Assembly (NCBI GenBank): GCA_905331475.1
Contig: CAJNYU010001026.1
Span: 1 to 64,000 of the forward strand
Direction: 5' to 3'
From: Rotaria socialis
Taxonomy: Eukaryota; Rotifera; Eurotatoria; Philodinida; Philodinidae
DNA length: 64,000 nucleotides
Under the pieces are notes generated by a model. The model was not told where the DNA came from, made no database searches, and saw only the letters and a list, made by a program, of their open reading frames with translations. Made by a program: the position numbers and the translations under genes. Of this stretch, positions 24,863 through 39,300 are shown piece after piece (position 1 is the first letter of the stretch; each line of letters opens with the position of its first letter).

Positions 24863-27800
24863 CTACGCTACAACATCAGGTATAGAATCATGAATATATT
24901 TTTGTAATGTAAAACAAAGTTCGTCCGTTGTAAATGGTGTCCATTTATCTGTTAAATTTGGATCAAGTAATATTGAAAGAATATCTTCTGCAGGTGCTTT
25001 CTTTTTTGCTGTTTGTCGTTTAATTATATCGTTAATTAAATTTCGTCGTTCATTCAATGATGCTATATCATGAAAATCATATGTTGGCAATTGTCGATAT
25101 TGAAGTAGAGGATAAATAAATTGTTCATAAACTTTTATAAATAATTCTCGTTGCTGTTGACTACTTGATGATGCACTAAGATAACGAGCCTTTCGTATAC
25201 GAAAAATTCTATTCAGCGTATAGATAAGGTCAGCTTGTGAAAGTGCTTGAAAAAATGTACCCAAAAATATCGAATCAATTGGTGTTGTTGATAGACCAGT
25301 TGGATGATGACGTTTATGAAATTGAAAAGCAAGTTCATTCCGGAAAAACGCTACAGGTTTTATTGCATTCATCGGTGCAATCGTTGATTGAATCGGTAAA
25401 TTATCATACAGTATATCAACATCATTTTCACGTGATTCAATTGAAAATTTAACACGTGCTCGTTTATAACGATCGATCATACCTGATATTCCATTCGAAC
25501 GAAGAACCTTATATTGTGGATCAAGTAAAACTCCTTCCTGATCTGTGTGTCCACCACGTAAAAGTTCATTATAATTTTTTGTATCAGTTATTAGAGGTGG
25601 TTCCACGTCATCAATCGAAACCATTGCCCAGCCACAACCAATTTCACATTTTTCTTGCGTTACAGTTGATTGACACCATTGCGATAATTCAATCAGTAAT
25701 TTTAATTTTTGACCCGGTCCAGAGAAATTCGAACGCATTAATAATTCAGATTGTTCATCAATTAATGTATTTAGACTATTGCGTGCGAAATGCCAATCTT
25801 CGGTTAATTCTCGTGGGTCGATTTTTGATGGGATAATTGCTCGAACTGTATGAATATTCGAAACGATATCCAAACCATCACAAAGACATAGACGAACACA
25901 TCGATCAAGAACACGAACCTAAATGAAAAATGCATGTGTACTACGTAGGAAAAATAAATCCACTAATAAATTATCGATTGAGCAATAGCTACATACCAAA
26001 TAGATTTAAACTGCCATTAAAAACAAAAAAAGAAATTATTTATAAAATTGTAGAAACAAAAATATAAATTCAATTCTAACTGAGATTAATTCTGTTTCTC
26101 CTGTGCAATTCTCTGGTGTTTATTTTTTGTTCTATTTAATGAAAATCGTTTACCTCTTCGCCTTTAATTCTTGGTATTTTAACACATTCTTTAAGCGTAA
26201 GAATCTTTTGATGGATCACTTCTTGTGCATATAATTTATCGGTATCGGCACGCCAATAAAGATCAGTAAACGCAAGATTTGATTCTGTCATTTTCGGTAC
26301 GAGCGCTCGCCATAATTGATATTCTTCAATTTTTGTTAATGGTGCTAAATCAGATGCAATAAAACCGTCAGGAATATTATTTTTATTTTTAAATGCATCG
26401 ACCAGTGTTATCACCGATGTACTTGGTTTTATTCGTTGTCGTATTTGTTGTTTCGAATACAACTGAATAAGATTAATCGGGACTAAACCTTCTAGTTGTG
26501 CAGGAACATTTTTAAATAGCCACCAATCATCAGGACGTTGTTCAACAAGTGTTAAGATGTCACCTCTATGTACAGTCAAATCACCAGTTTGTTCCCCAAT
26601 TAAATCATGTGTAACAATAAATTGTGTTCCTGGTGAATATTTATTCGTACGAAGTTCTTGTACATGTGCATTAGCCGATGTTGGTTCTTCTTCTTGTTCA
26701 TCATATTCATGTTCAGATATTTCTTCTTCATGTTCATCATGTTTATGTAAATGTTGAAGTTCTTCTTCTTCTTCATCCTCGTTATAATCATGATCTCCTC
26801 CTTCTCTCTCGTCTTCTTCGTAATAGGAATCTTCTTCTTCACTTTCGTTAGTTTTCTTTTTCTTGACGATTGGCACTTCAGGACGTCCTTTGGGACTTTG
26901 TGTTTTTTTACGTGAAGGTGGAGTGGGTGGCACTATAGTTGCAGTCTTTTTCATTTTTGGTGAAGATGATGGTGTTAAATCAGTTTTAACTGCTGGTACT
27001 TTCTTATTACTATAGGGTATTGTTGGTGAACGCGATCGATGACCTTGACTATGAACATCTTTTGGATGTACGTCAGCTGGTGTTTGACTTTGAAGTTCAC
27101 TGTGTAATTGACGATAATCATTAATATCATCATCATCTTCATCGCTGTATTCACTGCCATCGCTGTCGACATCCGATACTTGTGATTTCTTTGAAGGTAC
27201 AGCTATTGGTTCAGGTTTCTTTATTATTGCAGGTGGCTTTTCAGGGACTAAAAAACAAGTTTTTAAATATTAATAATTGGAATATTTTTAATTGTTTACC
27301 GTGCTTTTTAACTGCTACTACATCATCATCATCACTATCTTGTTCCTCCTCTTGGCCATCTTCTTCTTCGTCATCATCATCACCATCGTCGGCGTCCTCT
27401 TCGTGTTCACTTGGTACTTGACCGGTCGATTTTTTCTGTTCTGTATTATGAATTTCATCAGTGGGTTTTGCTGGTGAAGGTGCAGCTGAATCGAGGGATT
27501 TTTTCTTCTTCTTCTTTTTACCCAATGGCAATCTTTTTATGAGTGCTGCAACACCTTTGCTATTTTCTTTCTCAGGTGATGCTCTAGGAGCAGCTACAGG
27601 TTGATCAACACCAGATGCTGCTGTTGATTGAACATCTGCGGGGGATGCAGTAGATACTGGAAGTGCTGCTGTAATTCCTTTTTCCAGATGTTTATCAACT
27701 TGAGTAAGATCTTTTCCAAGACTCGTTAATGTTTTTAATGCTGACTTTCTGGATTTTTCAAATTTTTTTCCCGGATAACTTGGATCTGAATCTTTAGTCA

Positions 27801-28101
27801 TTGCATCCATTTGTTTTTGAAGATTGGAAACACGTTCAGTTAAATCTCGAACTTGTGTACGACCTTCAACTGATCGTTCACGATTAGCTGAAGCCTTCTT
27901 TTTGCTAGTCTCAATCTTTTCCAAGGTCTTCGTTGCAGTTGAAACTTCAGTTTTTAATGTCTCGATTTCCGCCAATAATTCTTCCATAGTTTTCTTTGCA
28001 GTTGGTGTCACATCTGTTTTTGCTGCTGCTGCTGGACTTGCCAGTGGCACTGGAGCTAATGGACCTAATAAAGCAGATGCTATCCCTGCACTAGCTGCCA
28101 T
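24863..28101 (-). CDS. NPHP1: Nephrocystin-1 (NPHP1), ciliary transition-zone scaffold
   Basis: Three exons reconstruct a 983-aa protein: 28101-27300, 27247-26154 and 25918-24863. The introns are 52 bp (GT at 27299, AG at 27248) and 235 bp, and the joined length is exactly divisible by three. The start is the ATG at 28101. The order is that of nephrocystin-1: an N-terminal coiled coil (MEELLAEIETLK, RDLTERVSNLQKQMDAM), long acidic and lysine/proline stretches, an SH3 domain (FIVTHDLIGEQTGDLTV, DDWWLFKN, GLVPINLIQLY), and the C-terminal nephrocystin homology region (GVLLDPQYKVLR, NERRNLINDII). Human nephrocystin-1 is about 732 aa; here the linker regions are longer. It organises the NPHP module at the ciliary transition zone, fitting a ciliated animal. 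No disabling change was seen. Confidence 0.9.
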
Positions 28102-29941
28102 GTTCAAGGCAAATTTGTTCTATAGTTAATATAAATCGATGTAATCCTGTCTACATTTTTGCTCATGTGAAGTATCTTAGCAACTACACTTCTAATGATT
28201 ATTTTTTAAAGTTTAAATTTCATCAAATTTTTCTCTTGAATATACGTTCATCAAATAAAAATAGTATTTATTGTCGTATATTCTTTCCTGGCATTTTCGA
28301 GAAGATGTGTCCAATTTGAGTAGGATGTCAGTGGCCTCTATCGAGATGAGCTCAGTAAAATTTGATGAGTGAGACTTATATTGTTATTCAAACTGATGTT
28401 TTTTAATAAAGTAAAATAAGCTGCAAATGCAAAACAAATGAACCTAGATAAAATACAATCTTTTTTAAGTTATGCGTAAAACAGAGGTTCTTTTGAGTAA
28501 CTTCTCTATTGAGTCACTCATCGATAAAATTAAAACTCCAATTTTTATCCAAATGTAATTAAAATTGTACCGAAAGCAAGTTGATCATTTGGAAATAGTT
28601 TCCTTTGATGTCATAGATCTTTTTTTTTGTAAAATGTAGTGAATTATCTATAATAGTTTATTTTAATACTTATTTACAGACTGATGTGAAATGAACTATA
28701 TATATTCGAGGGTTATATTATTTACTAATATGCTAGATTGAGAAATATCGGGATATTTGACATAGATTTATCTACAATTTAATTACTTTACCTCTGGTCT
28801 GTATCTAAATTTGACAGTATGTCACAAGTAACAAAACAGAAATTTATTTTGAATCTCCGAGAAGGCAACTATTTATAGAAAACTAGCAATCATCTTACAC
28901 GTGGGAAACATTTGTCAGAAATAAAAACTCCCTTGATAAATATCTAGTGGGATTCTTGTAAGTGTTTACAATAGCGGAACCAAGCTCCCCCATATACTCA
29001 ATCGACTACTTTTATAAGTCTTAGAATAAATTTTCTTCGGGAGCAAATAGCAGTTTAGCAAAAAGAACAGCTCTGCGCTTTGATTAACAATCTTTGCTTC
29101 GTCGTTAGAAGACGAAGAAGAATCTGATAATTACCCTCATTTATACTATCTCGGTTTTTTTTAAATACTAATCTGTCAGTCACAGCTTCCGGTCAAATAA
29201 TTCACCACTCTGTAAATCATGTAATGTAACATAAATGATAATCATAAGAGGAATTTGAATATCGAGGTTTTCCGATGAAGACATTTTTGAAATCGAATCA
29301 CTGGTTTCTCTCAAGAGAATTGATTTTCCAGTTCAACCTATGCACAAAGAAAGACATTGACAAGATTAGTTCGATTCAAATGTTGTAGATATACGAGCGC
29401 ATCAAAAAATGGGAAATTTCCATAATTAACTATTCATTCTTATAGAAGCCTTCGATGCATTCTTATTCATTAGTTGAATCCTTTTTGGTGCATTTTAATG
29501 ATTGTTACTAAGTCATCTCTTTTTTTTGCTAAATTTCATATCAGACGTAAAGCAATTAATACTTAAACTTAACACAAACAAAGTACTATCACCGTTGTAT
29601 CAAGTTACAATTACATAATATAAAGAGAAGAAAAAAACCTCATATCTCTCTGTCTATCTCTGTGAATGTGTTATCTAATAGTCCTATGAAATTACATAAG
29701 AAATTAAATTTTATAATTATTGATTATTTTCAATCAGGAAAGAATTGCAAAGTTTATTAAATTTATATATATATATATATATATTCTAGGTAAATAGTGA
29801 TCAAACACGAGCAAAAAAAGAAAAGAAGAAATTATATAGAAAGGTAAGAAGAAATCTGCTGTTAAATACGGAATGTAAATATAAGAAAATAAAGTCAACA
29901 GAACACAATGAATGACATCGAACAAAAATAATTAATTTTTC
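28102..29941. other. Intergenic
   Basis: No gene seen between NPHP1 and AP-2 mu, both on the minus strand. A TA microsatellite lies at about 29762-29785 just past the AP-2 mu stop. Confidence 0.45.
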
Positions 29942-31345
29942 CTAAGATCGTGTTTCATATAAACCACTTTTACCAATATATCGTACCCATTTGACTGTTT
30001 CCGAATCCGAATAATTAAGTTTATGTTCAAATACTTTAAGATACCGAACTTTAAAACCGGATGGTGCAAATGGAACTTCAAAACTCATTGATATCGGTGG
30101 ACGATTCCATTTTTTCTTATCATTCGGTAATAATTCAATTTCAGCACTCAACTGTGATTCTTTCATTCCACCCATACGTTTCATTTTCCATACGATAGCA
30201 TTTTCCGATGATTTATGTTTTGCTTTTCCCTTCATACACAATAATTGTACATCACATGTATTTGGTGGTGTTGGTATACGTATTTCAATTTTTTGTCCAA
30301 TAAGGGTTGGTTTAAAATTGGATTTAACAACAATTTTAACTTCCATTTTTGTTCGACCTATTTCACGTACTAATGGTATGACACGAAACGGTAAGCTAAT
30401 ATCTTTGGTTGTTCTATAACGCATTAATTCGAATTCTCCATCGGGTGGTATAAATGATATTGAATGTTCCGATTCAAATTTTGATAATTTAACGCATTGA
30501 TGAAATTGACAATCATCGATTGCAATAGCTGTTTTTGTTGTTGTTGATGGATTGGTTGAATTGTTATTATTCGGATTGTTGGAATCGAGTTGAGTTTTTG
30601 TCCGATTTTCAACCGTTATTTTATCATTAATACCAAATTTACATTCAGGCATACCCGATAGATAACTTTTCATAACAACTCGACCTGCAACATGTGTACT
30701 TAATACTTGACCTTGTTGCGACATAAGTAAATTCACTGATTCAATAACATCAAGAAATAATTCATTACGACGATATTTAATACCTTCACGTCGCCATCCA
30801 ATTTGACCTGTTACAGCCGATGTCACATTCGTTTGCTCTTCACGTGTCACCGGTCGTACGCCCTGTTGTGTTATAAACGTTTTCAATACACCTGTATCAC
30901 TATTTTGTGGATAACCAAAATCAAGTACTTCATCCAATAATTCATAGATTAAAACAAAATTATTCTTCACATTTTCTTCACTTATTTTACCAAAATACGA
31001 TTGCATAACATCGATCATTTTATTTAAAAATTCAAAGACCATGGCAGCATTTATATTTTGTTTAGCAACAGCGCATAACCATATGTTCGAACGTTTTGTA
31101 TAGAAAAAGCTTGTTCGAGCTATATTAACAACAGGAAAACGTGCTTGTTGTCTTGCATGAATAACATTAACACGAAAGGCATCAACTGCATTACGTCCTA
31201 TATCATCACGATAAACACGCTACGAGAACAAGAAAAAAGATCATAGACAACATTCATTTGAATTAAGTAAAACGTTTTGTTTTTCAAAACTTACTGATAT
31301 AAGAACTTCGCCTTTATGATTATAGATAAATACACCACCGATCAT
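29942..31345 (-). CDS. AP2M1: AP-2 complex subunit mu
   Basis: Two exons, 31345-31295 (17 codons, [17 protein letters not shown]) and 31219-29942, are joined in phase 0 over a 75-bp intron to give 442 aa; the human protein is 435 aa. The N-terminal longin-like domain reads [19 protein letters not shown], and the mu homology domain contains [20 protein letters not shown] and [16 protein letters not shown] at the C-terminus. The protein is the cargo-binding medium subunit of the clathrin adaptor at the plasma membrane; it recognises YxxPhi signals and PIP2. The regulatory phospho-threonine region ([15 protein letters not shown]) is conserved. The lineage-specific feature is an Asn/Thr-rich stretch ([16 protein letters not shown]) in the flexible loop of the homology domain. 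The 5' end faces the USP gene, about 500 bp away. Confidence 0.97.
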
Positions 31346-31841
31346 TTATCTGCTTTAATGATGAGATTAAATGAGTAGAGAAGAAAAGAACTTGTATTGG
31401 ACTACTTCTTCTTCTTGAATCCATAGAATACCTAATTAAGTCATCTATGCATCTTAATTTCAATGTTTCTCTCGTTTTCTTTTTCTTTTTTTTATAAAAA
31501 ACGTCCTTTGTAATTTTTTGCATTATTCTTAAGAGTAACTTTTAACGAATAGACTGAATTTTTAGCATCGTGATTATTGGATGGTGTAGATTTTTCTCAT
31601 ATATGTAATGACACTGACACATCGCTAATAAATTCGTTTAGTAGGCGCAAATATTTGTTGCTAAACATTTCATCTTTTCTTGAATAGTACATTGTTTAGA
31701 ACTAAACAACAGATTTATTTGTCAATTTAGTAATTTATAAGAATTGACTCATTTCTAGATTTTTCTTTTCTTTCTATCAACTGTTTACTTTGGCGCTTAC
31801 TTCTACTATCCTCAAAAAATCATAAATAATACACATCCACT

Positions 31842-34534
31842 ATGCCATCAAATCCAGTTGATCAATATGTTAAATTATTATCTCGTGAACAACAAGAAAA
31901 TGATAAATATGTTATTATTGATGCAAAATGGTTTGAACATTGGAAGCGTTTTGTTGGCATTGATTCGCAGCCAGACAAAAATTCTTCACCAGGTCCAATT
32001 GATTTTTCTAGTCTAATCGATACATCTACATTAGAGCATCCGGATGGTGTTCAATTGCGTTCTGATGCTGTCGAAGGAAATGATTACACATTTATTCCAT
32101 ATGAACTTTATCAAGATCTTGTTCAATCCTATAAGAAAATCGGTACCGAAATAGTTCGTAAAGTCATATCATCAGGTGATTTTCAAACAGTTATTGAAAC
32201 GTTTTACATCCCATTACGTGTTCGTAAATCACGACAAACTCCATCAACAACTAAACAAATCTATCGTAGTCGTCGAACAAAATTAGAAGATTTAAAAACT
32301 GATATCTGTAAAATGTTTTCTATTCCATCAGATTCATATTCGACTTATCGTTTATATACATCAACCGATGATTACGGCGATAATTGGGAAGCGATTGAGT
32401 CCCGACAGGGTAGTACTCTTGCTGATATTGAATTATCCAAGAATGCCTTAATAACATTTGAATCCGCAACATTATCATCACGAAATAATTCATCACCTGT
32501 ACCATCGGGAACATTTTATACGCCAGGTCTATGTGGTTTATCGAATTTGGGCAATACATGTTTTATGAATTCAGCATTACAATGCATATCGAATGTACCT
32601 GCACTAACAGATTATTTTCGTCGACGAGATTATTCCGAGCATATTAATCGTGATAATCCATTGGGTATGAAAGGTGATGTTGCTCAAGCCTATGGCGATT
32701 TAATAGCTAATATGTGGTCGGGTAAAATAAATTATTATGCACCAAAAGCATTAAAACAAAATGTAGCACGTTATGCACCACAATTTAGCGGTTATTCTCA
32801 ACAAGATTCACAAGAATTTATGTCATTTTTACTTGATGGTTTACATGAAGATTTAAATTTAGTTAAACAAAAACCTTATATGGAGAAAAAAGACGATGAT
32901 GGTGTTGTCGACGATGTGAAATTAGCTGCTGAACAATGGGATTACTATAGGAAACGAAATCAATCGAAAATTCACGATATATTTCATGGACAAATAAAAT
33001 CTGTTGTACAATGTCTCGATTGTAAAACATCGGGACGTACATTTGATCCAATTTGTTTTCTAAGTTTACCATTGCCAAATAAGAAGAAAATTCGTATATT
33101 TAAAATCGAATATATACGATTAAATGGAGAAATAAAATATTATTATATTAAATCGAATGAACGTGGCCGTATGCATAATCTCTTAAAAGATTTTTGTGAA
33201 CGTTTTCAGCCAAAACAAAAAAATAATACACACGAACCAATGGATGCTGATGATGAATCAACATCAAGTGCAATAAATTCAAATAATCAAGATGATGAAC
33301 AAGAAGATGATTTGACATTAGCACCCGATTATGACGGACATCAACCAAAAGCCGAATTGATTCTGCCTGTTGAAGTCTACAATCATCGTATACATTTGCA
33401 ATATAGTGATGATGCTTTATTAACAAATATACTTGAACGTGATCAAATTGTTTTTTACGAGGTGCCGGTTTCATTGAAAAAAGAAAACAATGAAACTATT
33501 CTTATGCCATGTCTATTTCGTACAGCTGATAGTTTACATCAAAATTTCGGTTTACCTATTTATCTCAATATTCCGAGACATAAATGTACAGGAAGACATA
33601 TTCAAGATGCATTACTGGTATAAACTATTCTCTTCTAATTTATTGATTGTCTTTTTGAATTTCTATATTTTGTTTTCAGAATTCAATTGGTAATTTTCTC
33701 CCATTACCACCAAATCATACAAGTCAATCATCGGACAAAGCACTTTATACAGCATCATGTGTCTTTAATCAAAATTATACTCAAACAACAAAACCATTAT
33801 CGACATGTCTCGATGATCATATTGATTTTAATCGTACAAATACAACACTCGTTGTTGATGTTACAGCAGCTATTGTTGAAAAATATGAGCAAGAAGGAAA
33901 AAAACGTATAGACAAAGAACATCAACCCACATCATCAACCAATAGTAGTGGTGTACAAACTCGTAGTCAACATAAACAATCAACAACGTCATTATTAGAT
34001 TGCTTTAAATATTTCACAACAAAAGAAACATTATCTGATAATGATCAATGGTATTGTCCAAAATGTAAACAATTGAAGAATGCATCAAAGAAAATTGACT
34101 TATGGTTATTACCAAAAGTCTTAATCGTGCAATTAAAACGCTTCAATTACACGCGTCATTATCGTGACAAGATTGATTTGTTCATTGATTGTCCTATTTA
34201 TGATTTAGACCTATCACAATATGTTCTTAATCCAGCTGAAAAACTTAATGCTAAATATGATCTCATCGCTGTTAGCAATCATATGGGTGGTTTAGGTGGC
34301 GGACATTATACAGCACATGCGAAAAATATTCATGATCAGAAATGGCATACATTCGATGATTCATGTGTAACTGATGTCGATGAAACTAATGTTATTAGTA
34401 AATCAGCATATGTACTTATCTACCAACAACAATCACAATCAGTACAACAACAACAACAACAGCAGCAGCAGCAACAACAAGCAAAAGAGTCACCGCGAAA
34501 AACTAGTACACGAGCGACTAAAGCATCTAGTTAA
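31842..34534 (+). CDS. Ubiquitin carboxyl-terminal hydrolase, USP4/11/15 type
   Basis: Two exons, 31842-33617 and 33680-34534, are joined in phase 0 over a 62-bp intron to give 876 aa. Order: DUSP domain (residues about 20-130, [13 protein letters not shown]), a ubiquitin-like domain (about 135-210), then the USP catalytic core. The Cys box is [17 protein letters not shown] with nucleophile Cys240, followed by [19 protein letters not shown]. Zinc-binding pairs are CLDCK and CPKCK. The core is split by a long acidic insert, as in USP4/15. The His box is [11 protein letters not shown], with WHTFDDSCV after it. The enzyme removes ubiquitin from proteins. The C-terminus carries a polyglutamine run of about 12 after VQ. 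Human USP4 and USP15 are 963 and 981 aa; I cannot choose between the paralogues. It is divergent from AP-2 mu. Confidence 0.93.
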
Positions 34535-36397
34535 AATGGAAAAATCTCAGATGCTTTCGTCTTTTTTTTTGCTGATCTTTTTTCCTCTCGGTGTTGTCAC
34601 TTTTTTCTCTTTTTCATTTTCATCTCAATCGTTCTAAAAGGAAAACAAAATCATTCAATTTCAACCAAACTGTGTCAAACTCAAACTCAAACTCAAAAAC
34701 AAAAACAAAATTATATTTTATGTTCCCATACGTACATTACGTTTTTTAATGTTGTCCTTAAACATTCATATACACTTTTGAAAAACCAAAAACACGCAAA
34801 TAAATTATAAAATTTTTCCTTTTTTCTCTTTTTGTTACAGATTGCTTAATAAAAAATGACGCAATAGCAAGATGATTCAAACAATCGTCTTTAATATAGC
34901 TCATTTCAGAATATTCATAGTATTTTTTATGAATAAAGCATAGCTAAAAGAAAAAAAAATTCAATCACTTAGAATTACAGTGAATATGAACATGAGAAAT
35001 AGAATCTGAAATTGCGGTTTGTTTATATATATATTTGAAATAAAACTTCATACTTTGATTTTTTTATGTATTTCTAGTCTGCTAACGTTCAATAATGTGA
35101 TTCGAATAATTTACTATGAAATTATTATTCGAATACATTTAACACTGAAGACTGTATTGGTAAGAAAAACAGTCATCTCTCTCAGTTCCATCGATTATAC
35201 AATATGAATCGGCTATTATTTAACATTGTCCTGAATTTTTTAGTAAAACTGAAAAATTCTCTCTGACGGTGTTCAATAGAAGTATCATTTATCGGTAATA
35301 ATAGCTTCTTAAATAATTCACTGTCACTTGAAATTTTAAGACTATGAATTCAAAGCTATTTCAATTTAAAAATAGATACTATCTTTATCGAGATTTATTT
35401 TTGTCGTAGATGAACCCGAAAGAGATATACAGATGCTTTAAATTAAGTAAATAATTACGAAATGTTTTGACTATGAAATCATTGACTGATGACTATTTTC
35501 GTTTTCACCGTTTAATACTACTTCCGAAAATTAATTTTTAATCTCCTGTTTTGCTTTTAAACATATATCTAATTTCGATGAATAATAAGGAGTAATTCAT
35601 TTTGTTGTAGAAATTTTACTACTCAAATTTTCAGTTTTTCGCCCCCTGATTGTTTTATTCATGTTTGAAATAAAACGTAACCAAAGCAAATATTTTAAAT
35701 ATCTAAGTGAATTCTCCCAGAAAGAAATGTTGCGACAAAAAAAAAGATGAACGAAAATATTCTACGAGATATTCAAATAACTAGTGATTGATTAATTATT
35801 CATTCTTTTTGTTTTAGAAAAAAACATTAATTCACGAACAAACTACAAAGTCCGATTGATTGTATTTCGAATGCATCATGTATTCAAAGGACATCCTTTT
35901 GTTAAAGATGTATATGATCATGAAGATGAAATAATTATTTATTTTTTCGAATATTTTCATTTGAAATATTTGTTGATCTATTATGTTAAAATAAATAAAT
36001 GATTTCTGTAGCTTGTTTTAATTTGAATTAGTATTATTGGATAAAAATGTGAGTATCAGCCTGATAAATAAATACCGTTCTATTTGACTGCATGTATTTT
36101 GAGTATGTAATGATTGTGGGTAATTTCTTCAGAACTAAGAAAAACAAAGTTTGTAATCGAATAGAAAAACAAAGTTTGTAATCGAATAGAAAAACAAAGT
36201 TTGTAATCGAATAGAAAAACAAAGTTTGTAATCGAATAGAAAAACAATGTCGCAAGAAAGGTAAGTTACATTGGCGACCAATGAAATGGCGGATATGTTA
36301 AAGTCACGGTAGAATGTCTTGAAAAAATAAAGTTGTACAAAATTTTTTATTTAAAATATATTTTTTCTAGATTGAATTCATACAGTTCAATCTATAA
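34535..36397. other. Intergenic with 25-bp minisatellite
   Basis: No gene in this 1.9 kb between the USP and PARN genes. The only structure is the minisatellite at 36138-36247. Confidence 0.45.
36138..36247. repeat. 25-bp tandem repeat, 4.4 copies
   Basis: The unit AGAAAAACAAAGTTTG plus TAATCGAAT is repeated exactly four times at 36138, 36163, 36188 and 36213, then a partial copy. The copies are identical, suggesting recent amplification. It sits about 150 bp upstream of the PARN start. Confidence 0.9.
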
Positions 36398-39300
36398 ATG
36401 GATGTCAATCGTGATAGTAAGTGATTTTATAATTGAAATAATTTATTTTATTGCTTATTCATATAGATTTTTATGATGTTTTACCGGAAATTTTAAACGA
36501 TATAAATAATGCTGATTATGTAGCTGTTGACGGTGAATTTACAGGAATATTATCATTTGATAAAATGAACTATTTTGATACTCCAGCTGAACGATACAAG
36601 CGTCATTATGATGTAAATTTGTTAATTTATTCATATTAATATTTTTTAAATGATTTATTTCAGTGTGATAGACATTATCTTATGGTACAAGTTGGTCTTG
36701 CCATGGTTCGATGCATCAATGCAGAAGAAAATCGGTAAATAACAACAACAGTTATTCACAACTTGTTGCTTTCTTTCTTTTAGATATAGTCTAAAAGCTT
36801 ACAATTTTTATGTCTTTCCTGAAAATGAAACCGATGCATTCGATTTTGGATCAAAAGTAAAATGATATGCAATGGCCGAAAAAAATAAACTGTTCTTTTT
36901 TTGCATAAACTCTAGAGCTCATCATTACAATTTCTAGCAGCTAATCGTTTTGACTTTGTTCAATTATTTCTCAAAGGTAATTTATTCAAAACATACTCAT
37001 CATATATTCATAGATATTTTCTAGGAATTCCTTTTGTGTGTAAAACGAAGCATTTAGAAAAATTAAAAAATATTCAACAAAATGCATCTCGGCGGAATAC
37101 TCGTCCGATACCAAACGGCAATAATAACAATAATACTGACAAGTAAAATATTCTCCAATAGTGTAAATAGAGAATTAATTTTTTCATTCGAACAAACAGA
37201 AATGGTGACACAGCTGCCAATTCACCAAAACAATCTGAACCCAATAATTTGTCAGATGGAGATTTACTGAAAACTTCAATGACCGGATTTTCAGAAGTCA
37301 TGTGGTAGGTGTAAAATTCGTTTTAACATAATTGAATAGTTAGGAAATATTTTTTTATTTTTATTTTTTAGGAAATTACAAGAATCTGTGAGTGATTGTG
37401 GTAGCATCAGTAGACATTGTGATGCTTAGTTTTACCATTCATCCAAATTTTGATTGAGCCGTTCTAGGATATACAAAGCACCTTGGCGTAGACGAAGCCA
37501 TGCTTTGTTCTTATTTCATTCATTTATATACCCTTGAGATAAACAGAGGCAAAAATTTGTTTTTTTTTATCTCTTTCTTTGCTGAACCTTGTTGCCAATG
37601 TTTTTTTTCTGAGCAACTGTACTATATGACATAAGGATCAAGGTCATATATGACTCATAATTCGAATTTTCGTGACCTAAAGATGAGGAGATAATGTGAA
37701 GACCAAGAAAAACTTGAGCTCAATGAACAATCGATCATGAGAATTTTGTGGCAACATTCAAGATACTAAAACTATAATTTCGTATTCTTGTATTTATTAA
37801 TCCTGTCTGTAAAGAAGTGATTGTTTTGAATGAAACTCAATATTATATTTCTAGGGTAAACCGGTGATCGGACATAATATTCACATGGATTTATTACACA
37901 TAATTAATCAATTTTTCACACCTATACCTTCGGTATGTTTGATGAATTTTGTTTTCCTAACTAATTCTTTCTTTCATTCATTCAAGTCTTATGAAGAGTA
38001 CAAATCGATTGCTAAATCTTTATTTCCGAAGTAAATCTATATATTTCATTACTAATCAATATTGACTTTCTAAAATATTTGTTTTTCGTAGATTAATTGA
38101 TACAAAAACAGTTGCATCGACATCTATTTTCCAAGTAAAACTGATTTTCATCATAAGAAAAAAAATATATATATATCTTGCATTTATTAGAGTATTATTA
38201 CTAATACAGCATTGAATGCTGTTTATAGAATGATTCGTGAACCTTTATTTCCGGCATGCCGTTTTGGTATATTTTTTGAAAGAAAAATATTCTTTAAATC
38301 TGTATCAAATTATTTTTTCATCTCATTAGAAACCGCTGATAATTTCCGGTATGCAGTAGGTGAACATGAGCATACAGCTGGTTATGATGCTACTTGTACA
38401 GCTGTTTGTATGACTAAAATGATGGCGTATATTGGTAGAAGATTTTATTTTCTTACTCTATGTTGGTTTAATTCGAATGTTCATTTCTAGCTGTCAAAAG
38501 TGAATTCAAACAAAATCCAATTGAACATCCGCTTTTTGAAAAATTTACTGGAAAGCAAGTCGAATATATAATATGAGTTAAATCTAATCTAATCAAATAT
38601 TTCTTTTAGATTATTTTACATGCGTTCATTTGATCTCAAATATTCTGATATACTAAATGATGATGGTAAATAAACGATAATTTTAAAGCGAATTGAATCT
38701 TGTACTCTTGGTTTTTTTTCTCTATTAAAGATTTACCTGATCGATCCTGTGTTTTTTATATAACTCATCCGCCTACATGTTCAACAGCAAATATACGTGA
38801 ATATTGTTCTCAATGGAATCTTCTTTCCTATGATCGACTTAATTTAACAACACATATTGTCGGAGTATCATTAAGAAAAGATACAGTACACACAAGTAAA
38901 TATATTATATCTCAGCCATTTTTTGTTCAATAATTTAATACTTCTTTGAAATCGTATCTCATAACAATGATTTTCTTTTGTTTTTAGTGTTAGCAAAGAT
39001 GTGTGCCAACGATAAAAATTTTGTTATTACTCCGTACGCAGAATATCATCGTCTTGATCCTTCGAAAATAAAAATTAAAGAACCGAATCATCTATTTGAT
39101 GTTGATCCGAGTAATAGAAAGTCAAATAAACGAGTTTACATTGATAAAGATGCCGTTGCTTCAACTCAACAAGCGACAACAATAGCGTCTGTAAGTTCTT
39201 GAACTTTAAGTTCTAAAATGAAATCCTTTTTTTCTTTTCTGTTTACTTTAGGCGATGGAGGTTACACCTGAAGCAATCGAAAAACCAATACTACCAAAGA

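Noticed and set aside
37388-37854. Intron 8 of PARN as a site of a missed R3H exon
   Set aside because: I could not read an R3H-like peptide in any frame there; the interval is kept as an intron until transcript data show otherwise.
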